Shown: one piece after another, positions 1 through 8,434 of the stretch
How the letters are laid out: each line of letters starts with the position of its first letter
How positions within the stretch are numbered: position 1 is the stretch's first letter
DNA from: Cohnella sp. SGD-V74
GTDB taxonomy: Bacteria; Bacillota; Bacilli; Paenibacillales; Paenibacillaceae
Assembly (NCBI RefSeq): GCF_003001675.1
Contig: NZ_PVYW01000001.1
Location: 62,001 to 126,000 of the forward strand
DNA length: 64,000 nt
Direction: 5' to 3'
The notes under the pieces: model-generated
Database searches by the model: none
What the model saw: the letters and a program-made list of their open reading frames with translations, nothing else
What the model was told of the DNA's origin: nothing
Program-made: the position numbers and the translations under genes

Positions 1-173
1 CGAGAGCCGTCGAGGGCAAATTGGAAAATCCGGACGCCGTTCTGGAAGTGGAAGCCGTCTATCTCGGACGCTCGACGTTCCCGCACGGACTGGATTACGA
101 ATCTCCGATTCCCGAGCCGATCTTGAATGCCGCTAATCAACGCGCGCAGGATCTGAAGAAGCTGCTATCCTAA
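1..173 (+). CDS. C-terminal part of an unrecognised conserved protein
   Basis: The window opens inside a coding frame (codons start at base 3) that runs 56 codons to a TAA at 171-173. The visible tail contains VEAVYLGRSTFPHGLDYESP and ends QDLKKLLS. I do not recognise the family. It lies 20 bp upstream of ftsW on the same strand and is probably co-transcribed with it. The start and most of the protein are outside the window. Confidence 0.6.
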   Translation, partial: RAVEGKLENPDAVLEVEAVYLGRSTFPHGLDYESPIPEPILNAANQRAQDLKKLLS

Positions 174-193
174 GCGGCACGGGGGAATTCGGG

Positions 194-1399
194 ATGAAAT
201 CTCCGGAGAGCGGCCAGCGCGGCGCGCCAGATTTTCTGTTGCTGATACTGACGCTTCTGCTCGTAGGATTCGGACTTGTCATGGTTTTCAGCGCCAGCTC
301 CAGCATGGCGGTCACTAAGCCCGCCTACAACAATGACGCCTTCTACTTCCTGAAGCGTCAATTGATGTGGGTCGGGCTAGGCACGTTTATCATGCTGATT
401 CTGATGAACATCCACTATCAGAAATACAAGAAGCTGTTTCTGTTGTTCTTCATCGGCACGCTTGTCCTGCTCGTTCTCGTTCCGATCATCGGGGAGACGC
501 GGAACGGCGCGAAAAGCTGGTTTGGAGTCGGTTCGTTCGGCGTTCAACCGACCGAATTCGCGAAGCTGGCGATCATTATGTACTTGGCCGCGATCATCGC
601 GAAGAAGGACGAGAAGTTCCGGAATTTCAAAAAAGGGCTGCTCCCCGTCATGATCGTCGTCGGCTTCTTCGCCTTCCTCATCATGCTTCAGCCCGACTTC
701 GGCTCGTGCGCCATCCTCGTCATGTGCGCGTCGGCCATCGTCGTCGCCGGGGGGTCGAACCTCAAGCACATCCTGCTTTCCTCCGCCGTTCTGATCGGCT
801 TGGCCGCGCTCGGGACAAGCTTCTACCTGCTGCTGAATCCGGACGCGGGATTCGGCTTCCGCGGCGACCGTTTCACCGCTTTCCTCGATCCGCTGGCGGA
901 CCAGCAAGGGAGCGGATATCATCTGTCCCGTTCGCTGCAGGCGTTCGGACACGGAGGATTGACCGGCACCGGACTCGGCAACAGCATCCAGAAGCTGTTC
1001 TATCTGCCCTACGCGTACAACGACTTCATTTTCGCCGTCATCGGCGAGGAGTTGGGCTTTATCGGCACGACGATCTTTATTCTGTTCTACGTGTTGTTCC
1101 TGTGGAGAGCGCTGATCGTCTCCCTGCGCTGCCCGGACATCTACGGCACGCTGGTCGGCATCGGCCTCGTCTCGCTGATCGCGATCCAGGCGCTCATCAA
1201 TATGGGAGGCGTCAGCGGAGCGATTCCGATTACCGGAGTCACTTTGCCGTTTATCAGCTACGGAGGCTCCTCGATGCTCACGCTGCTCGCGGGGATGGGC
1301 ATTCTGCTCAGCGTATCCAGGGAGTACAACCGCGTCGAGAAAACGGCGCAGAACGCGCCTCAGGCGCCTTATACGCGCAACAAAGCTTATCATTCATGA
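194..1399 (+). CDS. ftsW: FtsW/RodA/SpoVE-family peptidoglycan glycosyltransferase
   Basis: This is a 401-residue polytopic membrane protein of the SEDS family, which polymerises lipid II into glycan strands at the division septum together with a class B PBP. About ten hydrophobic segments are visible. SEDS signatures are WFGVGSFGVQPTEFAKLAI (about residues 109-127), DFIFAVIGEELGFIG (about 276-290) and the C-terminal PFISYGGSSML (about 352-362). Length is normal for FtsW. A GGGGGAATTCGGG segment precedes the ATG. The neighbouring ylaN (3.1 kb) matches the ylaN-ftsW linkage of Bacillus, which favours FtsW over RodA or SpoVE; the paralogues cannot be separated with certainty from sequence alone. 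A bidirectional terminator follows directly. Confidence 0.93.
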   Translation: MKSPESGQRGAPDFLLLILTLLLVGFGLVMVFSASSSMAVTKPAYNNDAFYFLKRQLMWVGLGTFIMLILMNIHYQKYKKLFLLFFIGTLVLLVLVPIIGETRNGAKSWFGVGSFGVQPTEFAKLAIIMYLAAIIAKKDEKFRNFKKGLLPVMIVVGFFAFLIMLQPDFGSCAILVMCASAIVVAGGSNLKHILLSSAVLIGLAALGTSFYLLLNPDAGFGFRGDRFTAFLDPLADQQGSGYHLSRSLQAFGHGGLTGTGLGNSIQKLFYLPYAYNDFIFAVIGEELGFIGTTIFILFYVLFLWRALIVSLRCPDIYGTLVGIGLVSLIAIQALINMGGVSGAIPITGVTLPFISYGGSSMLTLLAGMGILLSVSREYNRVEKTAQNAPQAPYTRNKAYHS

Positions 1400-1403
1400 A
1401 CAA

Positions 1404-1447
1404 AAAGAGCCTTCCGCTTCGCAACTCGCGGGAGGCTCTCTTTTTCG
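1404..1447. terminator. Bidirectional intrinsic terminator between ftsW and the Asp23 gene
   Basis: The inverted repeat GAGCCTTCCGC / GCGGGAGGCTC is flanked by an A-run on the left and a T-run on the right, so it can end transcription from both convergent genes. Confidence 0.85.
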
Positions 1448-1462
1448 TGTATACGGATGACT

Positions 1463-1840
1463 CTACTTCACCCGGTTAGGCTCTTCGGTCTCTTCATCCT
1501 TGAAGGCTACGCCTTCCACCTTGACGTTGACTTCGACGACGTTCAAGCCCGTCATATTCTCGACGGCTTCCCTTACGTTCTCCTGAAGTCTCCGACCGAC
1601 TTCCTGAATCGGAATACCGTACTGGACGACGATTCGCAAATCGATGGCCGCTTCGACCTGGCCGACTTCCACGGAGACGCCCTTCTGGGCGTTGCGTCCG
1701 CTGAGCCTCTTGGCCAACCCTTCCGATATGCCGCCCGACATCGCGGCGACTCCCGGCGTCTCCAGCGCCGCCAATCCGGCAATCGTGGCGACGACGTCGT
1801 CGGAAATCCGTATCATTCCTTGTTGAAGTTCATCCGTCAT
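1463..1840 (-). CDS. Asp23/Gls24-family envelope stress protein
   Basis: This 125-residue cytoplasmic protein has the Asp23/Gls24 fold. It shows an early MIRISDDVVATIAGLAALE segment, the GV..M.GG loop and a C-terminal ENVREAVENMTGLNVVEVNV segment typical of the family. Such proteins are abundant, often membrane-tethered, and linked to alkaline or envelope stress in Gram-positives. The start at 1840 was chosen because GGGGAGAGTGG lies just upstream; a longer in-frame extension to 1933 lacks a ribosome site and looks non-coding. It converges on ftsW and shares its terminator. No partner gene is adjacent. Confidence 0.85.
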   Translation of the reverse strand: MTDELQQGMIRISDDVVATIAGLAALETPGVAAMSGGISEGLAKRLSGRNAQKGVSVEVGQVEAAIDLRIVVQYGIPIQEVGRRLQENVREAVENMTGLNVVEVNVKVEGVAFKDEETEEPNRVK

Positions 1841-2022
1841 AGCGGCCCACTCTCCCCGACCTGTTATGCTTCCATTGTAATGGAAGACTACTCCATAATC
1901 AACCGCAGCGGCTAACCGCCTCGCATTGTTCAAAACTCTCCGTTTACGAACATACAGAAATTGGGTATAGTAAGAAATGCCAAATCCGGATTTTTACATT
2001 CTGCCTTCGAGAAGGTGACCGC

Positions 2023-3084
2023 TTGTTAAAAAAATCGTTTTATCCTCTGCTCGTCGTTACGTTTCTCCTCAGCGCCCTTTCCCATTATCTGCACTGGGGG
2101 ATGGAGCTCCAATTCGCCTTCGCCGGAATCGCGATTCTATTCGCGGCCGGCCTGCTCGGCAAAGCGACCGAATCGGTCGCGCACTACGCGGGACAGCGGC
2201 TCGGCGGATTTCTGAACGCCACGTTCGGCAACGCGGCGGAGCTGATCATCGCCATCTTCCTGATCAAGGAAGGTCTGTTCGAGATCGTCAAGGCGAGCTT
2301 GACGGGCGCCATCATCGGCAATCTGCTGCTGGTGCTCGGCGTGAGCGCTCTGGCCGGAGGATTCAAGTTCAAGGAGCAGAAATTCAACGTCCACCTGGCC
2401 GGTCAGAACGCGTCGCTCATGCTGCTGAGCATCATCGCGCTGTTCATTCCCGCCATCTTCGTCAAGACCGAGCACATCTCCGTCGAGGATACATTGAAAA
2501 TGAGCGAGATCGTAGCCGCCTTCCTCATCGTGGCCTACATCGGCTGGCTTGTCTATTCGATGGTCACCCATAAGGATCTGCTGGCGGACAACGAGGATAC
2601 GAAAGCCGATCACGGTGAAAGCGCCGGATGGTCCAAGTCGCTGTCCATCGTCCTGCTCGTCGCCGCTACCGTCATGGTCGCCTTCATCAGCGAATGGCTC
2701 GTGCATACGCTGGACGCGTTCTCCGCGCGCTTCGGCCTGTCGGAGCTGTTCATCGGCGCCTTCGTCGTGGCCATCGTCGGCAACGCGGCTGAGCATAGCG
2801 CGGCCGTCATGCTCGCCATGAAGAACAAGATGGGAGCCGCGGTCGAGATCGCGGTCGGAAGCAGTCTGCAGATCGCCCTCTTCGTCGCTCCGGTGCTCGT
2901 CTTCGTCAGCCTGCTGTTCGGCGGGGGCATGAACCTGATTTTCACGACGATCGAGCTCGCGGCCATCGGGGTGGCCGTCTTCATCGCAATCTCCATCTCG
3001 CGGGACGGATCGACGACCTGGTTCGAAGGCATGCTGCTGCTGTTCGTCTACGTCATTCTCGGAGTTGCCTTTTTCTTCGTTTGA
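2023..3084 (+). CDS. CaCA-family calcium/proton (cation/H+) antiporter
   Basis: This 353-residue integral membrane exchanger of the CAX branch of the CaCA superfamily would export Ca2+ (or other cations) in exchange for protons. It has the two inverted alpha repeats of the family: NATFGNAAELIIAIFLIKEG (about residues 66-85) and AIVGNAAEHSAAVMLAMKNK (about 250-269), each carrying the acidic residue that coordinates cation. About eleven transmembrane segments are visible with an acidic loop (DNEDTKADHGES) in the middle. Translation starts at TTG, preceded by GAGAAGGTG at good spacing. It is monocistronic between two terminators. Ion specificity is inferred from the family. Confidence 0.9.
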   Translation: MLKKSFYPLLVVTFLLSALSHYLHWGMELQFAFAGIAILFAAGLLGKATESVAHYAGQRLGGFLNATFGNAAELIIAIFLIKEGLFEIVKASLTGAIIGNLLLVLGVSALAGGFKFKEQKFNVHLAGQNASLMLLSIIALFIPAIFVKTEHISVEDTLKMSEIVAAFLIVAYIGWLVYSMVTHKDLLADNEDTKADHGESAGWSKSLSIVLLVAATVMVAFISEWLVHTLDAFSARFGLSELFIGAFVVAIVGNAAEHSAAVMLAMKNKMGAAVEIAVGSSLQIALFVAPVLVFVSLLFGGGMNLIFTTIELAAIGVAVFIAISISRDGSTTWFEGMLLLFVYVILGVAFFFV

Positions 3085-3112
3085 CGGTCTCTCCGCCATA
3101 TTGTCTCGCAAA

Positions 3113-3160
3113 AAAAGAAGAGCAGCAACCCTGCCCTGTCAGGGTGCTACTCTTCTTTCT
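3113..3160. terminator. Bidirectional terminator overlapping the ylaN 3' end
   Basis: A long stem (AAGAAGAGCAGCAACCCTG pairing with CAGGGTGCTACTCTTCTT) is preceded by an A-run and followed by a T-rich tract. The right arm includes the stop codon of the convergent ylaN. Confidence 0.85.
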
Positions 3161-3437
3161 TTTCCAACGCTTCGTATAGCATCGCCAGATTGCGTTCCAG
3201 TTGGCTGATCAGCAGCTTGCCTGCATTCTCGTCGACCAACCCCGCACGCACCGCGAAATCCACCGCCCGTGAGAAGCCGTACATCTGGGTGTCCAGAACT
3301 TCTTCGTATAACGGGCATTTACGAGTCGTTAGGTTTTCCATCTGGATAGCGATCAACTTCTCGATTTTATCGGCGTCTTCCTGAAGCAGCCTTAGCGCTT
3401 TCTCGTGAAGATCGATTAGGGTATCCGATGCTGCCAT
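3147..3437 (-). CDS. ylaN: YlaN family protein (DUF1507)
   Basis: This 96-residue small soluble protein matches Bacillus YlaN closely in pattern: KALRLLQEDADKIEKLI, IQMENLTTRKCPLYEEVLDT and FAVRAGLVDENAGKLL. YlaN is a conserved Bacillota protein tied to iron homeostasis, reported to act through Fur in Bacillus. The ATG at 3437 was chosen (AGGGGGA 6 nt upstream); a GTG two codons earlier sits too close to the ribosome site. The stop lies inside a terminator stem. It is physically linked to ftsW as in Bacillus, but two genes now separate them. Confidence 0.93.
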   Translation of the reverse strand: MAASDTLIDLHEKALRLLQEDADKIEKLIAIQMENLTTRKCPLYEEVLDTQMYGFSRAVDFAVRAGLVDENAGKLLISQLERNLAMLYEALEKKEE

Positions 3438-3655
3438 TCCCACTCCCCCTGTGCCCTTGCTTCCAATTGTAAGCCATTCTTCGCCAGAACGACGAACCGC
3501 CCCATGCCATTGTTTCTAGCTATCACTTTTATATTAGACCATAATGCCCGGAAGCACAAGGACAGGTGGCCGTATTCCCGAAACTTTCCGGTTCCAAGCC
3601 AAAAGGCCTTCGCCGTTCTTAGGACGGAGAATGCGTTTTGTCGGAGACGATTCAG

Positions 3656-3706
3656 ACAAATAAAAGAGCCGCCCCTCCGGTACGATACCGCAAGGAACGG
3701 CTCCAT
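3656..3706 (-). terminator. Stem-loop terminator downstream of the HPr-like gene
   Basis: GAGCCG (3666) pairs with CGGCTC (3698), with inner complementarity. Read on the minus strand the stem is followed by TTTTATTT. The rest of the 3438-3736 interval shows no credible gene. Confidence 0.6.
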
Positions 3707-3736
3707 CATGAACCAATCCCGAAAAACTGAAACGGA

Positions 3737-3976
3737 TTATTCCACGACTTTGACGTTCAAACCGTGCTTGGAGAAAATATCTCCGAGTTCCTTCTTCGCT
3801 TCCTCGGCATCCGGACCGTGTACGTGAAGCTCATAAGAAAGGTTGCCTACGAGCGTCGTGAACAATCCCAGAATGCTTTTCACGTCGATGTACTTGTTAT
3901 CCGCTTGAAGAACGATGGAAGAGCGGAACTTGTTTGCGGTTTGGGACAACTCTACAATAGCCGCATTGTTCGACAT
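3737..3976 (-). CDS. HPr-like phosphocarrier-domain protein lacking the active-site histidine
   Basis: This 79-residue protein has the HPr fold. The segment YIDVKSILGLFTTLVGNLSY aligns with the HPr region containing the regulatory serine (KSIMG in HPr), and the tail PDAEEAKKELGDIFSKHGL matches the HPr C-terminal helix. The N-terminus is short, and where HPr has the catalytic His15 motif (HARPA) this protein reads NAAIV, so it cannot carry phosphate from Enzyme I. It could be a Crh-like regulatory relative that is phosphorylated on serine, or a scaffold; this is inference. AGGAGG precedes the ATG at 3976; upstream in-frame codons are rejected. Confidence 0.8.
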   Translation of the reverse strand: MSNNAAIVELSQTANKFRSSIVLQADNKYIDVKSILGLFTTLVGNLSYELHVHGPDAEEAKKELGDIFSKHGLNVKVVE

Positions 3977-4057
3977 AGGATTCCCTCCTAAATTTAGGCG
4001 TAACAATCTCTCCCACATCATAACTTGTTCCCCCATTTTCACGCAAGGGGAAAAAAA

Positions 4058-5176
4058 TCATGATTTCAAGAAATCGGGGTTAAGGCCTTCCAATTCCGGG
4101 ACGACGAACAGCCCGTCCTTGCGGATCAGCACGTCGTCGAAGTAGACTTCTCCGCCGCCGTACTCGGGGCGTTGAATGAGAACGAGATCCCAATGGATGG
4201 ACGAACGGTTGCCGTTGTCGGTCACCTCGTACGCCTGTCCCGGGGTGAAATGCAGGCTGCCCGCGATCTTCTCGTCGAACAGCGTATCCTTCATCGGATG
4301 AAGAATATACGGGTTAAAGCCGAGGCTGAATTCGCCGATATGGCGCGCGCCGTCGTCGCTGTCCAGAATCGCGTTGATCCGGTCCGTGTCGTTGGCCGTC
4401 GCTTCGACGATTTTGCCGTTCTTGAACGTGAATTTGACATTCTCGAACGTAAATCCGTTATAGACGCTCGGCGTATTGTACGAGATTGTGCCGTTCACGG
4501 AATTGCGCACCGGACAGGAATACACTTCTCCGTCGGGGATGTTGCGCTCTCCGGAGCACTTCTGGGCGCCGATGCCTTTGATCGAGAACGTCAGATCCGT
4601 GCCCGGGCCGACGATGCGAACCTTGTCGGTGCGCGCCATCAGCTGCTGCAGCGGGTCCATGGCGCGGTCCATCTTGGCGTAATCGAGATTGCAGACGTCG
4701 AAGTAGAAATCCTCGAACGCCTCGGTGCTCATGTTGGCCGATTGCGCCATTGAGCCGTTCGGATAGCGCAGGATGACCCACTTCGTCTTCTTCACCCGCT
4801 GCTCCATATGTACCGGATGGCGATGAATGCGATCGTACGCCTTCATGCGGTCCGCCGGCACGTCGGCCAGTTCGTTGGCGTTGTCGCCCGCGCGGATGCC
4901 GATATAAGCGTCCATTCGCTTCATCCGCTCCAAATCGTATTCGGCCCAAGTTTCCAACTGCGCGTCGGTGGCATTGAGAAGCAAGGTGCGAAGAACGGAG
5001 CGGTCCTCTATTTCGACGAACGGATTTCCCCCGAGCTTCGCCACTTCCTCGATCAGGCTCTTCAGCAATTCCCGTTCGGTGCCGATCATTTCGATAAGTA
5101 CGTTTTCTCCCGGCTTGACTTTCACCGAGTAGCCGGCCAAGTTGGCGGCCAGCCGCCGGATTCGCGGATCTCTCAT
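4058..5176 (-). CDS. M29-family aminopeptidase (AmpS/AmpT/PepS type)
   Basis: This 372-residue cytosolic metallo-aminopeptidase would release N-terminal amino acids using two divalent metals. Family features include NVLIEMIGTERELLKSLIEE near the N-terminus, GPGTDLTFSIKG, IPDGEVYSCPV (metal-binding Glu), GEFSLGFNPYI (Glu), SLHFTPGQAY (His and Tyr) and SSIHWDLVL (His-x-Asp, about residue 325). All expected metal ligands appear present. The start at 5176 follows GGAGAGC; an upstream in-frame extension to 5290 is not supported by a ribosome site. It stands alone, followed by the HPr-like gene on the same strand about 80 bp away. Confidence 0.9.
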   Translation of the reverse strand: MRDPRIRRLAANLAGYSVKVKPGENVLIEMIGTERELLKSLIEEVAKLGGNPFVEIEDRSVLRTLLLNATDAQLETWAEYDLERMKRMDAYIGIRAGDNANELADVPADRMKAYDRIHRHPVHMEQRVKKTKWVILRYPNGSMAQSANMSTEAFEDFYFDVCNLDYAKMDRAMDPLQQLMARTDKVRIVGPGTDLTFSIKGIGAQKCSGERNIPDGEVYSCPVRNSVNGTISYNTPSVYNGFTFENVKFTFKNGKIVEATANDTDRINAILDSDDGARHIGEFSLGFNPYILHPMKDTLFDEKIAGSLHFTPGQAYEVTDNGNRSSIHWDLVLIQRPEYGGGEVYFDDVLIRKDGLFVVPELEGLNPDFLKS

Positions 5177-5226
5177 GATAGCTGCTCTCCTTCTGCTGTC
5201 GCTGTGTTCTTCTACATTGTACCACC

Positions 5227-5934
5227 TTAGGCTTTGGCAAGGAAATTCGTTTCCGAAGTTCGCTTCTCGCGATATGATTTCCCTTCCCACGAATAAGTCA
5301 GCTCCGTCAGCTCCGACATGCGGCCGGGAAACCAGCTCTTCGGATCGGCCGTCCAGATGACGACCGTATCGACCTTTAACGTATCCAGTGCGGCCTCCAG
5401 CTTACGCTCGGCGGCTTCCAGAGCGCTCCGAGCCTGCTCCGCGGCATACAACCGCTTATCCGCCCGGACTTCCGCCATCTCCTCCCGCAAGACGTCCGCA
5501 ATGCGCCGTTTCGCCGCTTCCTCGTTCAGCCGAATGCGAATGCGCACGGGCTCGCCCGGCGTCGGAGGATCGGCGTAGGAGATCGACGCGTTGCGGCCGT
5601 TCAACGCTTCGAGCAGGCTCAGCGGCTTATACCCCGGACCGAACTCCCGGGACCGCCCCGCGTCCATACCCGGCTCCGTCCAGTTCAGCTTCAGATTGCC
5701 GTGACGGCTGACCTCTCCTTCGAACGCCGCCCTCGTCTCCATCTTCCCTCCGGGATTGTACAAAGCCAGCTCGCCCGCAAACCCGTAGCTGTCGCTGCCG
5801 GACAGCGCCGAAGCCGACAAAGCGAAAGCCTGATCCGCAGGCAGGCTCCCGACCCGCCCCATGCAGCCCGTCAACATCAGCAGCAGCCATCCCGCTCCGC
5901 AGATCGCTGCGCCAAACCGAATTGCCCCTTTCAT
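5227..5934 (-). CDS. Predicted lipoprotein of unknown function
   Basis: This 235-residue protein has a signal peptide (GAAICGAGWLLLMLTGC) whose LTGC lipobox predicts lipid attachment at Cys24 and export to the outer face of the membrane. The mature part begins with a Ser/Ala-rich segment and continues with a mixed beta region and a charged helix (RIADVLREEMAEVRADKRLY, about residues 145-164) that could be coiled coil, then TWEGKSY-like beta strands. I do not recognise the family. The start follows AAGGGGGGATCGGA. It lies just upstream of the aminopeptidase on the same strand, with a 50-bp gap. Confidence 0.75.
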   Translation of the reverse strand: MKGAIRFGAAICGAGWLLLMLTGCMGRVGSLPADQAFALSASALSGSDSYGFAGELALYNPGGKMETRAAFEGEVSRHGNLKLNWTEPGMDAGRSREFGPGYKPLSLLEALNGRNASISYADPPTPGEPVRIRIRLNEEAAKRRIADVLREEMAEVRADKRLYAAEQARSALEAAERKLEAALDTLKVDTVVIWTADPKSWFPGRMSELTELTYSWEGKSYREKRTSETNFLAKA

Positions 5935-6014
5935 TCCGATCCCCCCTTTCGCTTCGTATCGTTTCCCCATTTGCCTCGTCTATGCACCCGATCCCGAACA
6001 TGCCCCCCAAACGC

Positions 6015-6055
6015 GCTCAGGCGGCGCCGGGATAATCTCCCGGCGCCGCCTGAGC
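6015..6055 (-). terminator. Strong GC-rich stem-loop after the GGDEF gene
   Basis: A perfect 18-bp inverted repeat starting GCTCAGGCGGCGCC with a short loop lies 30 bp past the GGDEF stop codon. The T-tract is weak, so it may be a terminator or an mRNA 3' end stabiliser. Confidence 0.6.
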
Positions 6056-6082
6056 TTCTCTGTCATTCCGTTAAGTTCCAGC

Positions 6083-8062
6083 CTATCCGACGACGATGCA
6101 GTTGCGCCCGTGGTGCTTCGCTTCGTACAACGCCATGTCCGCCTTATAGAACAGCGTCTCGACGCTGATCTTGTCGTCCTGCAGCCGCCATTCCGAAATG
6201 CCGCACGACACGGTCACCTGGGGGTTCGTCTCCGCCTCGACCCGCTGCCGAATTCTTTCCGCCACCCGCTGGGTCTGCTCCAGACTGAGCAACGGCAAAT
6301 AGATCGCGAGCTCTTCTCCGCCCCATCGGGCCGCGATATCGCTGTCCCGAATCGACGTGCGAATGATCTGGCTGACCTGAATGAGAATGTCGTCGCCGAC
6401 CTGATGACCGTAGGTGTCGTTGATTTTCTTGAAATGGTCAATATCGACGACAATCAGCGATCCGGAGCTGTCCCGAAGCTGCTTGCGGCCGATTCGTTCG
6501 TTCAAGTAGTGGCGCGCGTACAGGCCGGTCAGGTTGTCGGTAATGACCATCCTGCGCACTTCGGCATGCAGGGTAGCGTTCGAGATGGCCAAGCCCAGAT
6601 GCGCCGACAGCACCTGCAGCAGCTTGTAGTTGTCGTAGGAGAAATGGTTCGGCTCCCGCTTCGCGATCATGACGGCGCCGATCACCTCCCCGTTGAGCAG
6701 CAGCGGCGAAGCGAGCAAGGAACGGGAAAGCGTCACGTCCATTAGCTTGGACGCGACGGGGGTCGCCGAACAGTAGTCCGACAAAATGATCGGTTCCTTC
6801 GTCGACCACATGACGCCGCAAAAGCCGTATTCCTTCGAATACGCGTCTCCGATCATCTCCGCCACGTTCGAGGACATCACCATGAATTGCTGCAGCGCCT
6901 TGTCGAACTGGAGGATGCAGCAAAAATCGGATTTGAATATCGCCAGCAGCTCGGCGGATGCGAACTGCATCGTCTCCGACAGCTTCAGGCTGCTGTTCAG
7001 CCTATGCGTGAGCTCGTTGATCAGGCGCAGTTCCCCGACGAGAACGTTGGCCTGCTCGTGAAGCTTGGCCTTCTCGAACGCGGCGCCCGCGGCCCCCGCC
7101 AGCATCGTGAGGAAGCTGATATCCGCTTCGTCGAATTGGCTCTCCGGCATATCCAGCCGGAGCACGCCGTACACGCCCTGCTTGCCCGACAGCGGCAGCG
7201 CGATGCGATGCCGGCCGGCCGACAGCTCCTCCCGGATTTTCCCGTCGAGGAACGCCGCCTTGCACAGGTCCATGTCGTTCAGATGAAAGGCGAGCGGACG
7301 GACTTTCTCATTGGGGCTCGTATAGTCCTGCGACAGAAACAGGTCCGCCTTGCAGATCGGGTATAGCTGTTCAAGGCTGTCCAGCACTTCGGACAGCACG
7401 TTCTCGACATCGATATGGTCGTTCAGCCGCCTCATGACGCCGAACAGAATGTTCCTGCGGGCTTCTTCCTTCTTGGACAGTTTGCGTTCCCTCAGCAAAC
7501 CGCCGACGAACAAATTCTCGAAGTCCCGATAGATGCAGCTTCTTATATGAAGCGCCGCGGCCTGAAGGAGCTTCAGGTCGCCTGCTTGCGCCGCGCCCGC
7601 AGGGAGCAGGCAAGCGACGACCGCGCACGGAAAGCCGGTCGTTCTCGTGAAGATCGGCACGGCGATCGAATCGTATTCTTTCAGCTTGGCGACCCGATGC
7701 TCTTCCGCCCGCATCAGCGTCGGCCGGCAAGTGTCCAACGCCCTGCTGGCGGCCGTAGGACCTATTACCTCTTCGCTCCAGGAAGGAAGATCGGCTTCCG
7801 TCTCTTCCGGCACCCGATTCGCGACGACGTTCGTCCCGTCCGGATGGAGCAGCGCCATCGGCCCTCCGAGCCAAGGGAATCCTTCCACTTCTTCCAACCA
7901 CTCCGCGAAGCCGTTCGTCAGCAAATCGTGGATATACGGCAAGTCCGCTTCGGTTAGCTCCTGCTTCTGCAGCCAGTGCGGCAGTTGCTGACGGGTGCGG
8001 GATGGATTCTCCGTATTGTCTTGCGTTTCGTGATGCTGCTGCATTTTCCGCTTAAGGACCAT
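6083..8062 (-). CDS. Multi-GAF diguanylate cyclase (GGDEF domain), YtrP/DgcP-like
   Basis: This 659-residue soluble signalling protein would make cyclic di-GMP from two GTP. Two or three GAF-like sensory domains occupy about residues 40-480, and a C-terminal GGDEF domain follows from about 490. The active-site loop reads RWGGEELAIYLP (about residue 578), so the last signature residue is Leu instead of Phe. Five residues before it is RDSD, a canonical RxxD inhibitory site for product feedback. DIDHFKKINDTYGHQVGDD marks the metal-binding region. Gene order next to rpsD matches ytrP (dgcP) of Bacillus. The start at 8062 follows GGAGGTGTCGGGT; upstream in-frame ATGs have weaker support. Confidence 0.88.
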   Translation of the reverse strand: MVLKRKMQQHHETQDNTENPSRTRQQLPHWLQKQELTEADLPYIHDLLTNGFAEWLEEVEGFPWLGGPMALLHPDGTNVVANRVPEETEADLPSWSEEVIGPTAASRALDTCRPTLMRAEEHRVAKLKEYDSIAVPIFTRTTGFPCAVVACLLPAGAAQAGDLKLLQAAALHIRSCIYRDFENLFVGGLLRERKLSKKEEARRNILFGVMRRLNDHIDVENVLSEVLDSLEQLYPICKADLFLSQDYTSPNEKVRPLAFHLNDMDLCKAAFLDGKIREELSAGRHRIALPLSGKQGVYGVLRLDMPESQFDEADISFLTMLAGAAGAAFEKAKLHEQANVLVGELRLINELTHRLNSSLKLSETMQFASAELLAIFKSDFCCILQFDKALQQFMVMSSNVAEMIGDAYSKEYGFCGVMWSTKEPIILSDYCSATPVASKLMDVTLSRSLLASPLLLNGEVIGAVMIAKREPNHFSYDNYKLLQVLSAHLGLAISNATLHAEVRRMVITDNLTGLYARHYLNERIGRKQLRDSSGSLIVVDIDHFKKINDTYGHQVGDDILIQVSQIIRTSIRDSDIAARWGGEELAIYLPLLSLEQTQRVAERIRQRVEAETNPQVTVSCGISEWRLQDDKISVETLFYKADMALYEAKHHGRNCIVVG

Positions 8063-8236
8063 ACCCGACACCTCCATCCCCCGATGTCTCTTTCTTTTTA
8101 CTATACAATGAAACCGTGATTTTTGCACTAGCTTCATAGAAGTCCATAGCCTTCCGGCTTATTTTTTTAAGCGCTTTCTCTCCTGTCCTGCTTCGCCGGT
8201 CCGGTATTGCAAACCGTTGAACGAAACGAATGGTTC

Positions 8237-8264
8237 TTGACATTTCCCCTCAACTTCTTATAAT
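8237..8264 (+). promoter_or_regulatory. Sigma-A promoter of rpsD
   Basis: TTGACA at 8237-8242 and TATAAT at 8259-8264, both perfect, are separated by 16 bp. Transcription should begin near 8271, leaving a leader of about 164 nt before rpsD. Confidence 0.85.
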
Positions 8265-8270
8265 ATATCT

Positions 8271-8434
8271 TGTTGAATACTGGGCTTAGATCTTGTGGCA
8301 CCCTCTCGGACGATCCACCAGCGGGCAGCGGCTGAACTTCCCTGCTGGAACCGGGCATTCCGGTTAAGGAAAATCCGCGCAACGAAACCCATTTTCAAAA
8401 CCATATTCATTTTGAAAAAGGAGTTTTCACACAC
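8271..8434 (+). promoter_or_regulatory. Structured leader of rpsD, candidate S4 autoregulatory site
   Basis: The long leader holds two clear helices: CCAGCGGG (8318) with CCTGCTGG (8341), and AACCGG (8349) with CCGGTT (8360). There is no terminator before the start codon, which fits translational control. In Bacillus, S4 represses its own monocistronic mRNA by binding the leader; the equivalence here is inferred from position and structure, not from an alignment. Confidence 0.5.

Noticed and set aside
3416..3830. Several 60-107-codon frames in the ylaN to HPr-like interval
   Set aside because: They overlap each other and the stem-loop, have no ribosome sites and show no protein-like composition.
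8290..8320. GTGGCACC in the rpsD leader, resembling a T-box antiterminator sequence
   Set aside because: No Stem I, no specifier loop and no terminator follow, and rpsD is not a tRNA-charging or amino-acid gene. Chance match.
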